Origin: Chitinibacter sp. GC72
GTDB taxonomy: Bacteria > Pseudomonadota > Gammaproteobacteria > Burkholderiales > Chitinibacteraceae
Direction: 5' to 3'
DNA: 64,000 nt
Assembly: GCF_009760905.1 (NCBI RefSeq)
Contig: NZ_VIRW01000003.1
Coordinates: forward strand, 62,001-126,000
Below, one piece after another: positions 24,363 to 32,760 of this stretch. The translations under genes were made by a program, and so were the position numbers. The stretch's first letter is position 1, and every line of letters starts with the position of its first letter. The notes under the pieces were generated by a model, which ran no database searches, had not been told where the DNA came from, and saw nothing but the letters and a program-made list of their open reading frames with translations.

Positions 24363-24998
24363 TCAAGCCCCAAGATGTGGAATAAAACGTGGCGTTGATT
24401 GAGCATAGTCCTCATATTCTGCCCCAAATTGCGCCCGCATTTCAGCTTCTTCAGTGGCAGCTAGCCGTGTATACATCATCAGCAAAATCGGAAACATAAT
24501 CAGTGTTAGTAGCGTTGGCCATTGCAACAGAAAGCCCAGTAGGATCAAGACAAAAGCCACATATTGCGGATGACGAATTCGTGCATAAGGCCCGCTAACA
24601 GCTAGTACTTGCCTGCGTTGTGCGTGATAGAGCACGTTCCATGCGCTAGACAATAAATAAAAACCAAAGCCTAGCAATATATAGCTGGCAATATGCAGCG
24701 TGCCGAAATGCGGATCTCCTTGTTCGCCAAGCAAGGTCGCCCATAAATGGCCCGCGTTATGTGACAACAAATCGAGGTTGGGATATTGCGTTTGCAGCCA
24801 GCCTGCCAGTAGATAAATGGTGAGTGGAAAACCATACATCTCAACAAATAAGGCGATAATAAAAGCAGAAAATGCGCTAAATGTCCGCCAATCCCGCGCC
24901 GTTGCTGGTTTAAAAAAACTAAAGGCAAATAGAATAAAAATGGCCGAATTGATCAACACCAAAACCCATAAGCCATAGGCTGATTCATCGTGATTCAT
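24363..24998 (-). CDS. isoprenylcysteine methyltransferase-like membrane protein
   Basis: 211 aa from the ATG overlapping the DUF2933 stop. It has four to five membrane helices and the C-terminal GPYARIRHPQYVAFVLILLGFLLQWP and EEAEMRAQFGAEYEDYAQSTPRFIP, the SAM-binding signature of the ICMT/PEMT-like family. Proteins of this type are common in copper and other metal resistance clusters of proteobacteria, where their substrate is unknown. It is the last gene of a three-gene minus-strand set. Confidence 0.82.
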   Translation of the reverse strand: MNHDESAYGLWVLVLINSAIFILFAFSFFKPATARDWRTFSAFSAFIIALFVEMYGFPLTIYLLAGWLQTQYPNLDLLSHNAGHLWATLLGEQGDPHFGTLHIASYILLGFGFYLLSSAWNVLYHAQRRQVLAVSGPYARIRHPQYVAFVLILLGFLLQWPTLLTLIMFPILLMMYTRLAATEEAEMRAQFGAEYEDYAQSTPRFIPHLGA

Positions 24999-25252
24999 GA
25001 TGGGCCTCCGCGTTCGACTTGTTTGTCGGAGTCTGGGGCATCGTGGTGGTGACCATGTCCGCCATGACCATGATGCATAAAGATGTGCATCAGCGGGCAG
25101 GCTAGCAGCAATAGAAATGGCAAAGCGCTGATGACATGCGCCAAATGCTCGGTGAGTAAAAAATAAGCGGCCACAGCGCCGATCACGAGCAAGCCCATCG
25201 AATAGCGCGAGCCCCAAAAGCGAGGCGCTTGTCGTTGATGATCGTGATCCAT
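24995..25252 (-). CDS. DUF2933 small membrane protein
   Basis: 85 aa. Two close membrane segments (MGLLVIGAVAAYFLLTEHLAHVISALPFLLLLACPLMHIFMHH) followed by a His/Gly-rich tail HGHGGHGHHHDAPD. DUF2933 proteins occur beside copper or heavy-metal genes; the His tail may bind metal. It overlaps the next gene by four bases and lies 12 bases from the Met-rich protein. Confidence 0.85.
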   Translation of the reverse strand: MDHDHQRQAPRFWGSRYSMGLLVIGAVAAYFLLTEHLAHVISALPFLLLLACPLMHIFMHHGHGGHGHHHDAPDSDKQVERGGPS

Positions 25253-25264
25253 AATAAGGGCTCC

Positions 25265-25723
25265 TTATTGAGTGGCAGCCATGCGATCCATCAACAATTG
25301 CATCATTCCTTCCATCATTTTCATGCGCATGTCCATCATCTGATGGCCGACCGCCATGTCCATGCGGTTACCGTTTTTTGCTCCCATCATGCTCATCCCA
25401 TTCTTCGCGTCCATCATTGTGGTAGGCATGCTATTCATTAACGCCATCCCATCTTGCATGACTTTCATTTGCTCAACCATCAAGGCCTTGCGCGCCTCCG
25501 GCGTTTTTGCCTTTAGCGTTTTTTCATGCATTTCTTGCATGGCTTGAATATGTTGATCCATTTTCAGTATGGATTTGGATTCATTTGAGACTGTGGTTTT
25601 CGAGATTTGTTTGGCTTTAACGCTGGAGGCCGCAGATGCTGGGTGATGAGCCTCTTCTGCAGATGCGCCACTACTAATAAAAACAAGCATCGTCGCAATG
25701 ACGGCTGGGCGAATGGGTTTCAT
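25265..25723 (-). CDS. periplasmic Met-rich protein, probable copper binding
   Basis: 152 aa. The first 22 residues are a signal peptide ending ASA. A helical middle is followed by a stretch unusually rich in Met (MMDAKNGMSMMGAKNGNRMD, MMDMRMKMMEGMMQLLMDRM), with some His. Met clusters bind Cu(I) in periplasmic proteins, so a copper-handling role is likely. With DUF2933 and the methyltransferase it forms a probable metal-response operon, but no regulator or P-type ATPase is seen here. Confidence 0.65.
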   Translation of the reverse strand: MKPIRPAVIATMLVFISSGASAEEAHHPASAASSVKAKQISKTTVSNESKSILKMDQHIQAMQEMHEKTLKAKTPEARKALMVEQMKVMQDGMALMNSMPTTMMDAKNGMSMMGAKNGNRMDMAVGHQMMDMRMKMMEGMMQLLMDRMAATQ

Positions 25724-26250
25724 GATGAATTCCTAAGGTCTGATGACGTTTGGTTTGCCACTGAATTTGGCAGCTATGTTTCATTCATTATTAGCATAGA
25801 CACTTTGTTCGCTAAAAAGTTAGTATTCAAAACAATGAATTCGCCATCTTATTTGATTTATATCAATAACTTACATTACCTTCTTGCAGTGACGTGGAAT
25901 TTTGCAACCGATTAAGATATTGGGACTTTCCGCTCTGGCCGAACAACTGAAGGCAGGGGCGGTTGGCTGGTTGTCTGCACTAGCAACACATGCAGACGTT
26001 GAATTAAGGCAAAATAATGAGTAATGCCCAAGCATTTTTCTCGTAGAACTCGCTCAGAAAGTCCAGAAGTAAAGCCATGATTTATATGGTTAATGTGAAA
26101 CCATGCTTCCGGACTTCACTCTTTGGGTGGGGCTGAGAGATGACATATGAAATGGCCGGCACAGAGATCAGTGGTCGGCCAGTTCGGATAATTTATGCGG
26201 CAGACAGTCCAGAAGCCTTGCGCCACAAGGCTTGTAGCTGCGGGACTTGG
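25724..26250. other. intergenic region upstream of ssrA end
   Basis: About 530 bases with no supported gene. The part to about 25,900 is AT-rich and should carry the promoter of the minus-strand metal operon. Beyond that there is an imperfect inverted repeat (AAGTCCAGAAG near 26,060 and CTTCCGGACTT near 26,106), a perfect 8-base hairpin AAGCCTTG/CAAGGCTT at 26213-26233, and copies of GTCCAGAAG(C) at 26061 and 26207 that also occur within ssrA at 26320. They could be traces of an old integration at ssrA. Confidence 0.4.
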
Positions 26251-26284
26251 CAAAGAAAAACCCCAACTGAGAACAGTTGGGGTT
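26251..26284 (-). terminator. ssrA terminator
   Basis: AACCCCAACTG and CAGTTGGGGTT form an 11-pair stem with a four-base loop, followed on the minus strand by TTTTTCTTT. It lies just downstream of the tmRNA 3' end. Confidence 0.9.
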
Positions 26285-26291
26285 TGTGTAT

Positions 26292-26653
26292 TGGTGGAGG
26301 TGGGGGGAGTTGAACCCCCGTCCAGAAGCACTCTACAGTGAGTTCTACATGTTTAGCCATATCATTTGGGTTTTAACTCTCAATCACGCCGATGGGCAGG
26401 CTTGAAGAGAGCGAGTCACCTTAATTTAACCTTGATCCAAGTAACCCGAATCAAAGCGATCCCATCTAAATGACTCTGCTGCCGGTTTTACCCGACCCGC
26501 CCGATGGGCCTTGCGGTGCAGAGTCTAGCTTAAGCAGCTAGAGCGTAAGTTTCGTCGTTTGCGACTATTTGTTTTCAGTTGTTTTTACGGGCAGCTGAGA
26601 CCCCGACATGCCCTCATCCGCTTTGCAACCCCTGTCGAAACCATGGCACCCCC
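26292..26653 (-). ncRNA. ssrA: tmRNA
   Basis: The 5' end GGGGGTGCC pairs with the acceptor CACCTCC before the encoded ACCA end, and the T-arm GGGGGTTCAACTCCCCC is perfect. The tag frame starts at GCA (26560-26562) after TAGTC and reads ANDETYALAA, stop TAA at 26530-26532, the tag typical of betaproteobacteria such as Neisseria. Length 362 bases is normal for a one-piece tmRNA. It frees stalled ribosomes and marks unfinished proteins for ClpXP and related proteases. A TATAAT box lies about 40 bases upstream (26693-26698 on this strand's complement), so the primary transcript probably has a leader removed by RNase P. Confidence 0.97.
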
Positions 26654-26705
26654 GGCTTTTACAGCTGTCTTCATGCGAAGTGAAGAAACGCGATTATACC
26701 TTGCT

Positions 26706-27356
26706 TTAGTCCAAATGGCCTAGTAATTCGAGCGGGTGATTAATATTCAAATCCGCGCCCCAGCTTTCGGGCTGGTCGGTGTCGCTGATGTAGCCGTAAT
26801 TGGCCAGCACTGTTTTCATGCCGACACGGCGGCCTGCTTCAATATCGCGCTCGGCGTCACCTACATACAGGCAGTGTTGCGGATCGATGCCTAGCTCGGC
26901 TGCGGCGTGTAGCATAGGTTTAGCGTCAGGCTTGGGTATACCTACCGTGTCACCGGATACGCAGGTCTGCGGGGCAATAGGGAGGGGGAGTAATTGCACC
27001 AGCGGGTCGGTAAAGCGCATGGGCTTATTGGTAATAATGCCCCAGCGCATACCGCGCGCATCAATTTCGCGGATTAGTTCGCTAATCCCGTCAAAAAGCG
27101 TCGTGCCCTCGCAGATTTTTTCGGCGTACAAGTCCAAAAAGCGTTCGCGCAATTCGGCAAAGCGCGTGTGCGTTGGCCCAATGCCAAAGCCCAATTCTAG
27201 CAAGCCGCGCGCGCCGTGGCTGGTAACAGGGCGAATGGTGTCGATCGCCAGTGGCGCAGCGCCTTCCTCGATCAAGAGGCGATTGAGCGCCGCGCCCATA
27301 TCGGGTGCGGTGTCGGCCAGTGTGCCGTCGAGGTCAAATAACACGGCTTTGATCAT
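26706..27356 (-). CDS. gph: phosphoglycolate phosphatase
   Basis: 216 aa HAD enzyme. Motif I is LFDLDGTLADTAPDM with the nucleophilic Asp and the acid Asp two on; motif II is WGIITNKP; motif III/IV is GIPKPDAKP and CLYVGDAERDIEAGR. In Gph the product is glycolate from 2-phosphoglycolate, which arises in DNA repair. The gene is directly after ubiG (one base between), as in many betaproteobacteria, where annotation as Gph is standard; another HAD substrate remains possible. Confidence 0.9.
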   Translation of the reverse strand: MIKAVLFDLDGTLADTAPDMGAALNRLLIEEGAAPLAIDTIRPVTSHGARGLLELGFGIGPTHTRFAELRERFLDLYAEKICEGTTLFDGISELIREIDARGMRWGIITNKPMRFTDPLVQLLPLPIAPQTCVSGDTVGIPKPDAKPMLHAAAELGIDPQHCLYVGDAERDIEAGRRVGMKTVLANYGYISDTDQPESWGADLNINHPLELLGHLD

Positions 27357-28070
27357 TTATTGGCCTTTGCGCGTGGCAACGAGGTAATTGACGTCGGTAT
27401 CGTCGGTCAGTTTATATACTTGCGTCAACGGGTTAAACGTCATGCCGGTGACGGTGACGGTATCCAAACCCACGGTACGCGTCATGCGCGCCAGCTCAGA
27501 CGGCTTGATAAATTTATCGTAATCATGCGTGCCACGCGGCAGCATATTAAGTACATATTCAGCGCCCACAACGGCGAGCAAATATGATTTGGGATTGCGA
27601 TTTAAGGTGGAGAAAAACACCCAGCCGCCTGGTTTCACGAGGCGCGCGCACGCTTCAACCACGCTGGCGGGCGACGGCACGTGTTCGAGCATTTCCATGC
27701 AGGTGACGACGTCGTAGCTTTCGGGTTCAGCCGCAGCGAGTTCTTCCACTGGAATCTTGCGGTAATCGACGTTGAGGCCGGATTCAAATAAATGCAGTTT
27801 GGCGACTTTGAGTGATTTTTCCGCTAAATCAATGCCGGTGACTTGCGCGCCACGCTCGGCCAAACCTTCCGATAAAATGCCGCCGCCGCAGCCGACGTCC
27901 AGAATTTTTAAATCTTTAATGCCCGAATGCTGATCAATAAAGCCAATGCGCAACGGGTTAATTTCGTGCAATGGTTTGAACTCGCTGGTTTTATCCCACC
28001 ATTTGTGCGCGAGCGCAGAAAATTTGGCGATCTCGCCATCATCGACATTGATTGTATGGGTATCGGTCAC
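27357..28070 (-). CDS. ubiG: ubiquinone O-methyltransferase
   Basis: 237 aa. The first part reads [24 protein letters not shown], as in UbiG; the SAM site is [16 protein letters not shown], then [14 protein letters not shown] and [14 protein letters not shown]. The C-terminus has [18 protein letters not shown] and [17 protein letters not shown], both diagnostic of UbiG, which carries out both O-methylations in ubiquinone synthesis. It lies between mtaD (11 bases upstream) and gph and is probably co-transcribed with them. Confidence 0.97.
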   Translation of the reverse strand: MTDTHTINVDDGEIAKFSALAHKWWDKTSEFKPLHEINPLRIGFIDQHSGIKDLKILDVGCGGGILSEGLAERGAQVTGIDLAEKSLKVAKLHLFESGLNVDYRKIPVEELAAAEPESYDVVTCMEMLEHVPSPASVVEACARLVKPGGWVFFSTLNRNPKSYLLAVVGAEYVLNMLPRGTHDYDKFIKPSELARMTRTVGLDTVTVTGMTFNPLTQVYKLTDDTDVNYLVATRKGQ

Positions 28071-28081
28071 AACGGTAATCC

Positions 28082-29410
28082 CTAGTTGGTTTGCGGGGCA
28101 ATACTGCCTTCAATTTTGTGTTGCCAATGCCGGGCAGTGCTGAGCACTTCGGCCAGATTCAGGCTCTGGTGTTCGTGGCGGCGGTATACCGCACGGCCAG
28201 CAATCCAGACATCACTGACCTGCGTGCGATCAGCCGCGTAGACTAAATGCGAAATCGGATCGTAGCACGGTTGCGTGCCCGCTTGCGCCAGATTGATGGC
28301 CAGCACGTCGGCTTGTTTACCCACTTCCAGAGACCCAATTTTATCCTGTAAGCCCAGCGCTGTCGCGCCATTGAGCGTGGCCATTTCCAGCGCCTGCCAG
28401 GCGGGTACGGCTTCTGGATTAGCACTTTGCCCTTTGGCCAGCAGTGCCGCCAGGCGCATTTCAGCAAACAGATCGAGTTTATTGTTGCTGGCCGCGCCAT
28501 CGGTGCCAATGCCGACATTAATGCCCGCCGCCAGCTGCTGGCTGATCGGGGCGATGCCGGAGGCGAGTTTCAAATTGCTGGCCGGATTGTGCGCGATATG
28601 AACGCCTTTTTTGGCGAGCAGCGCAATTTCGCTGTCGGTGGTATGCACCATATGTGCCGCAATCAGCGGGCTATCAAGTAAACCCAGTGTCGCCAGTCGC
28701 TCCAGCGGGCGCACGCCATATTCTTTCAGGCTGCCGGCAATTTCATCGGCGCTTTCGTGAATGTGGCAATGAATTCCCAGCTCCAATTCATCGGCCAGCG
28801 TGATGATGCGGCTGAACGTCTGATCGCTGACGGTGTACGGTGCGTGCGGCGCGAGGGTAAATTGCACCAGCTCTTCACCCAGAAATTCATCGCGGCAAGC
28901 CAGAGCTTTGCGGATGTAATCGTCGGCATTGCTGGCGTAGGGGGTTGGAAACTCCAGAATCGAGCAGCCCACAGTCATGCGAAAATCCGTATCAAGTGCG
29001 GCTCGTGCCACTGCGCCATGGTGAAAATACATATCATTGCAGCAGGTGGTGCCGCCCGCAATCATCTCGGCAATCGCCAGCTTGGTGCCAGCAAAAACAA
29101 AATCATCGCTGACATGTTGACCCTCGGCGGGCCAGATGTGCTCGTTGAGCCAGCGCATCAGCGGCAAATCGTCGGCAAATCCGCGCAGTAATGTCATTGC
29201 CGAATGGGCATGCAGATTAATCATCCCGGGCATGAGGGCATGATCGGGAAGTTTGATGATTTCAGCATCCGGGTAGGCGGCGAGGGCATCGGCCCTAGCT
29301 TGCAATGCAATGATTTTTTCGCCCTGAATGACGAGTGCGTAATCGGTGTAGACAGTGTGGCGCGGGATTACCGGAATAATCCAGCGTGGCAAGAGAATTT
29401 GAACAGTCAT
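28082..29410 (-). CDS. mtaD: 5-methylthioadenosine/S-adenosylhomocysteine deaminase family
   Basis: 442 aa amidohydrolase. The metal ligands are visible: NLHAHSAM near residue 70, [10 protein letters not shown] with the next His, then [11 protein letters not shown], and the Asp in [11 protein letters not shown]. It has the composite beta domain at both ends ([10 protein letters not shown]). MtaD-type enzymes deaminate SAH or MTA; removal of SAH fits with the SAM-dependent UbiG next door, an arrangement common in betaproteobacteria (often listed as TRZ/ATZ family). The exact substrate is not proven by sequence. Confidence 0.85.
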   Translation of the reverse strand: MTVQILLPRWIIPVIPRHTVYTDYALVIQGEKIIALQARADALAAYPDAEIIKLPDHALMPGMINLHAHSAMTLLRGFADDLPLMRWLNEHIWPAEGQHVSDDFVFAGTKLAIAEMIAGGTTCCNDMYFHHGAVARAALDTDFRMTVGCSILEFPTPYASNADDYIRKALACRDEFLGEELVQFTLAPHAPYTVSDQTFSRIITLADELELGIHCHIHESADEIAGSLKEYGVRPLERLATLGLLDSPLIAAHMVHTTDSEIALLAKKGVHIAHNPASNLKLASGIAPISQQLAAGINVGIGTDGAASNNKLDLFAEMRLAALLAKGQSANPEAVPAWQALEMATLNGATALGLQDKIGSLEVGKQADVLAINLAQAGTQPCYDPISHLVYAADRTQVSDVWIAGRAVYRRHEHQSLNLAEVLSTARHWQHKIEGSIAPQTN

Positions 29411-29457
29411 TAGCAGGTAGGTGGCAAATCAGGAAGCGTTATTCTACGGCAGAAATG

Positions 29458-29486
29458 CAAAAAGCCGACCTTGCGGTCGGCTTTTC
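29458..29486 (-). terminator. terminator of the small lipoprotein gene
   Basis: AAAAGCCGACC/GGTCGGCTTTT stem with a four-base loop, T-run on the minus strand. It ends the lipoprotein transcript before the mtaD start and is symmetrical enough to work from both sides. Confidence 0.85.
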
Positions 29487-29505
29487 AGTATTCGGTAAAA
29501 CCGAA

Positions 29506-29703
29506 TTACTTAGCAGCAACTTCAGAAGCAGCAGAAGCTACGTCAGAAGCAGCTTCAACTGGAGCAGAAGCAACTTCAGAAGCTACAGCTTCAACAGCAG
29601 AAGCAGCTTCAACTACAGCAGAAGCAGCTTCAGTAGCTTCTTCTTTACCGCAAGCAGACAAAGCAACAGCCAACAAAGCAGCAACGATCAGAGATTGTTT
29701 CAT
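29506..29703 (-). CDS. small Ala-rich lipoprotein
   Basis: 65 aa. The signal ends with a lipobox ALSAC (Cys 18). The mature part is almost entirely Ala, Glu, Ser and Val in near repeats such as EAASAV, EVASAP, DVASAASEV, which would form an amphipathic helix, as in small outer-membrane lipoproteins of the Lpp type, though no Lys ends it apart from the last residue (AAK). The repeat pattern makes open frames on the opposite strand, which I regard as false. A terminator follows; the 200 bases upstream carry the promoter. Function is unknown. Confidence 0.8.
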   Translation of the reverse strand: MKQSLIVAALLAVALSACGKEEATEAASAVVEAASAVEAVASEVASAPVEAASDVASAASEVAAK

Positions 29704-29907
29704 TTTGAAATCCTTTAAGATTAAGTTTAGGTTTAATTGACTAACTAATTAATAACTGGCTTTAGGCCAATTACTTAAATTCACATTCGGCGTGATTTGT
29801 TTCACAACCAACGAAACGAATTCTAATCAGCTGCCCGATAAATTGCTAGTGCTGGCACGGGTTTTCCTCTATGTAATCTGCTACCTCATGTAACGCAGTG
29901 TACATCC

Positions 29908-30420
29908 TTATAAATCAAGGCGTTGCGATGCGTTGCAGGGTGTTGATTGTTCCCACAGTGTTGCAAACTGCTGTTTGAGCTGGGCGGCGTATTTGCTATT
30001 GCGGCCGGATTCGCCGCGTAGCCAATCATAATGATGACGCATTAGATAATGTTCATCGTCACCAATCATCCAGCCCTGGCGCTCGTGCGAGAGATAATCC
30101 GGGATCTGGCGAATTTCTATCAAATGGCCAAAGCGATCGCACAGCTGGATAAAGCGCGGATGGCGCTGCGTCAGCACGTTGGTGTTGGCCAGCAAGAGCT
30201 GCATGCGGCCAGGCGAGGCTTGTGAGAAAAATGCCCACAGGCCTTGCTGGTTGCGCAGGCTGCCCAGATCACTCTCGGCCAGATCGTTTTCACAGATCTT
30301 GAGGGTATGTCCAGCTAGGGCAATCAGATTTGTGATTGCAGCCTGATACCCATTTCGGGTATCAAAAGGCGTGGCTGCAGATGCTGTTTCTTCATTCGGC
30401 ACGGGGGTGAAGGTAGCCAT
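29908..30420 (-). CDS. conserved protein, DUF7931-like, coupled to roxA-type gene
   Basis: 170 aa from the ATG reading MATFTPVPNEE, inside the end of the upstream gene (29-base overlap). The body, GHTLKICENDLAESDLGSLRNQQGLWAFFSQAS, then GRMQLLLANTNVLTQRHPRFIQLCDRFGHLIEIRQIP and DEHYLMRHHYDWLRGE, resembles a phospholipase-D-like fold without the HKD motif and matches proteins that follow the cupin oxygenase in Neisseriales. I do not know its role. A perfect eight-base hairpin TGATACCC/GGGTATCA lies inside the coding region near 30,355. Confidence 0.6.
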   Translation of the reverse strand: MATFTPVPNEETASAATPFDTRNGYQAAITNLIALAGHTLKICENDLAESDLGSLRNQQGLWAFFSQASPGRMQLLLANTNVLTQRHPRFIQLCDRFGHLIEIRQIPDYLSHERQGWMIGDDEHYLMRHHYDWLRGESGRNSKYAAQLKQQFATLWEQSTPCNASQRLDL

Positions 30421-31534
30421 ATTCGTGATAGATATAAAGTAAGTCGCACAATGGGTCGGAGTATTCGGCGGCGGGCAAGCAGCGCTCGTTGGCCAATTGC
30501 TGCAGCAGTGCCCAATCGGTCGGGCTGGCATCGTCAAACTCGACTTCTTCGCCATTGATAAACAGCGTTTGCTCCGAGTAGAGCATCTGGCTTTTCAGAT
30601 CCAGCTCGACACCGCGCTCGGCAATAGCCTCGGCAAAATCGTCAAACTCCAGTGGTCTGCTGTGATCGAAAAAAACATGCGGCTTGGGTTCGGAAAAATA
30701 GCGGCCAATAAACTGCCGAACCGTCTGCTCGTCCCATTTGACTTGCTGCAGCATCTGGCCAATTTGCGTGACAAAGGCGTCGTCAATTTTGGCCGGTGTG
30801 CGGCTTGCCTTGGCGTCCGGGTCGCTGTACATGCCTTCAAGGCAGATTTCATCCTGCAAAAACTCCAGAAACTTGGTCGCGATTTCCTGTGTTTTGGGCG
30901 CTCTAAAACCGACCGAATAAGTCATCCCCGGTGTGAGTGCTACACCGTAATGCGCATATTTGGGGGGCAAATACAGCATGTCGCCGTGCTCCAGTACCCA
31001 TTCCTGCTCAGGATTAAAGTCTTTCAAAACTCGAATCGGCGCATCTTCAATAAAACCCGAGGCGTCATCGCTGGATATTTGCCATCTTTTTTGCCCGCCC
31101 ACCTGCAGCAAAAAAACGTCATACGAGTCATAATGCGGCCCCACCGTGCCACCGGGCGGGGCGTAAGAGATCATCACATCGTCAAGTCGGGTATAAGGCA
31201 GAAAATTAAACTGATATAAGAAGTCGGCAATATGGGGAACCAGATGGTTTACATTCTGCACCAAAATCGTCCAATCAGTTTCTGGTAATCGATTGAGGCG
31301 GTGCTGACTGAACGGGCCGTTTTCCAGCTTCCAGCGCCCATGATTGAATTCGATCAATCTGGATTCCACGTCATCGCGCTGGGCAAATTCGGCCAGCCGG
31401 GCAAAATCAATCAGTTCCGGAAAGTTGGTCCATGCCTGACGAATCAGCAGCGGTTTTTTTTGCCAGTATTCGGCCAGAAATTGCTCGGGTGTTAATTTTC
31501 CCAACAGGGCAGTATCGAAAGGTGTTTTAGGCAT
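30392..31534 (-). CDS. ribosomal protein uL16 arginine hydroxylase-like (RoxA/YcfD) cupin
   Basis: 380 aa. The JmjC-like core has the iron ligands H-x-D in VGPHYDSYDVFLLQ and the distal His in PKYAHYGVAL, with KKPLLIRQAW at the start, as in YcfD. YcfD/RoxA hydroxylates an arginine of ribosomal protein L16 using 2-oxoglutarate and oxygen. The C-terminal winged helix region (residues 230-370) is present. The gene is followed by, and overlaps, the DUF7931-like gene. Confidence 0.9.
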   Translation of the reverse strand: MPKTPFDTALLGKLTPEQFLAEYWQKKPLLIRQAWTNFPELIDFARLAEFAQRDDVESRLIEFNHGRWKLENGPFSQHRLNRLPETDWTILVQNVNHLVPHIADFLYQFNFLPYTRLDDVMISYAPPGGTVGPHYDSYDVFLLQVGGQKRWQISSDDASGFIEDAPIRVLKDFNPEQEWVLEHGDMLYLPPKYAHYGVALTPGMTYSVGFRAPKTQEIATKFLEFLQDEICLEGMYSDPDAKASRTPAKIDDAFVTQIGQMLQQVKWDEQTVRQFIGRYFSEPKPHVFFDHSRPLEFDDFAEAIAERGVELDLKSQMLYSEQTLFINGEEVEFDDASPTDWALLQQLANERCLPAAEYSDPLCDLLYIYHEYGYLHPRAE

Positions 31535-31698
31535 GGCTTGTGGCTATAAAGGAAAAAAATGAGTTTGCTGGCCAGCTTGCCCCATGCATTATCTTGGGCA
31601 AGTTATGGTGGTAAATAATAGCGTTTGCACGGATGGCTGGCACTTGGCACATTCTGCAATCCGATAATAATCGTATTATTGCACCGACTGGAGACCCC

Positions 31699-32166
31699 AT
31701 GCTCAATGTAGGCGACGTAGCCCCTGATTTTTCTTTACCCGACGCGGCAATGGACATGGTTCGCCTGAGTGATTTTCATGGCCGAAAAAATGTCGTGTTG
31801 TACTTTTTTAACAAGGATCATACGCCGGGCGGCATTGTTGAAGCGGTCGAGTTTTCTGATCGCACTGACGCATTTTCGCAATGTGAGACCATTATTCTGG
31901 GTGTGAGTCTGGATGACTGTCTGGCGCACGACAGTTTTATCGATGAGCAGGGTCTTTCGTTCGACTTGCTGTCTGATACCGAGCTTGAAGTCAGTCGTCT
32001 TTACCACGCGGTACACGAATGGGAAGCGCAGGGCGTGGTAAGATGCGGAATAGAGCGCTCGACCTTTGTGATTGATAAGTCGGGCGTCATTCGACATGCT
32101 TTCTATCACGTCATACCGAAAGGCCACGCGGCCGAAATTTTGAACCTTGTAAAACAGCTAGGATAA
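31699..32166 (+). CDS. peroxiredoxin-like protein lacking the peroxidatic Cys
   Basis: 155 aa from the ATG reading MLNVGDVAPDFSLPD. The thioredoxin fold is of the BCP/PrxQ type: VVLYFFNKDHTPGGIVEAVEF corresponds to the usual FYPKDxTPGCTxEA, but the catalytic Cys is Gly (residue 45), and the PrxQ resolving Cys five residues later is also missing. The conserved Arg in ERSTFVID remains. Cys are found at about 62, 74 and 116. Peroxidase activity of the usual kind is therefore unlikely unless another Cys is used. It is just upstream of slyD (five bases), possibly an operon. Confidence 0.85.
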   Translation: MLNVGDVAPDFSLPDAAMDMVRLSDFHGRKNVVLYFFNKDHTPGGIVEAVEFSDRTDAFSQCETIILGVSLDDCLAHDSFIDEQGLSFDLLSDTELEVSRLYHAVHEWEAQGVVRCGIERSTFVIDKSGVIRHAFYHVIPKGHAAEILNLVKQLG

Positions 32167-32171
32167 ACACT

Positions 32172-32651
32172 ATGCAAATCGCCAAAAATTCCGTTGTTAC
32201 ACTGACTTATGAAATGTACGACGCTGAAGGCAATCAAATCGACAAAACCGAAGAACCGATTGCTTACCTGCACGGCGGTTACGACAATATCCTGCCGCTG
32301 GTAGAAGAAGCCCTGCACGGCAAAACTGTAGGCGACAGCATCGAAGTGACGATGTCACCTGACGACGCATTTGGCGAATTCGAGCCAGAATTGGTTCGTG
32401 ATGAAGAAAAAGACGGTTTCCCGGCTGACGTTGCTGTAGGCATGATGTTTGAAGCTGATGATCCTGAAACTGGCGAAGTCATCCTGTTCCGCGTAACCGA
32501 AGTAGAAGGCAACCGCGTGACTGTTGACGGCAACCATCCTTTCGCTGGCATGACGATCCGTTTTGTGGCGACTGTGACTGCTGTACGCGAAGCCAACGCA
32601 GAAGAGCTGGCGCATGGTCACGTACACGGCGAGCACGGCCATCACCACTAA
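32172..32651 (+). CDS. slyD: SlyD-type FKBP peptidyl-prolyl isomerase
   Basis: 159 aa. FKBP part: VTLTYEMYDAEGNQIDKTEEPIAYLHGG, then the inserted chaperone flap (EFEPELVRDEEKDGFP to VTVDGNHPFAG), then DGNHPFAGMTIRFVATV. The C-terminus ends with HGHVHGEHGHHH, a short version of the metal-binding His tail of E. coli SlyD. It aids folding in the cytoplasm and may carry nickel for hydrogenase or urease. Confidence 0.92.
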   Translation: MQIAKNSVVTLTYEMYDAEGNQIDKTEEPIAYLHGGYDNILPLVEEALHGKTVGDSIEVTMSPDDAFGEFEPELVRDEEKDGFPADVAVGMMFEADDPETGEVILFRVTEVEGNRVTVDGNHPFAGMTIRFVATVTAVREANAEELAHGHVHGEHGHHH

Positions 32652-32708
32652 GATTGATGTGGCTTAGCTGCACTGCCTTTTAAGCGTTTACGCTAAAGAG
32701 GTAGAGTC

Positions 32709-32747
32709 AAAAAAGAGCAGTCAGCCTCGCGCTACTGCTCTTTTTTT
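32709..32747. terminator. bidirectional terminator
   Basis: AAAAAAGAGCAGT and ACTGCTCTTTTTT pair perfectly over 13 bases, 12-base loop, with T-run on both strands; placed between convergent slyD and SPOR genes. Confidence 0.9.
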
Positions 32748-32760
32748 GTGCTGCAAATAA

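Noticed and set aside
29386-29740. Ser-rich plus-strand open frames
   Set aside because: They are the complement of the Ala-rich repeats of the minus-strand lipoprotein, which has a ribosome site, signal peptide and terminator.
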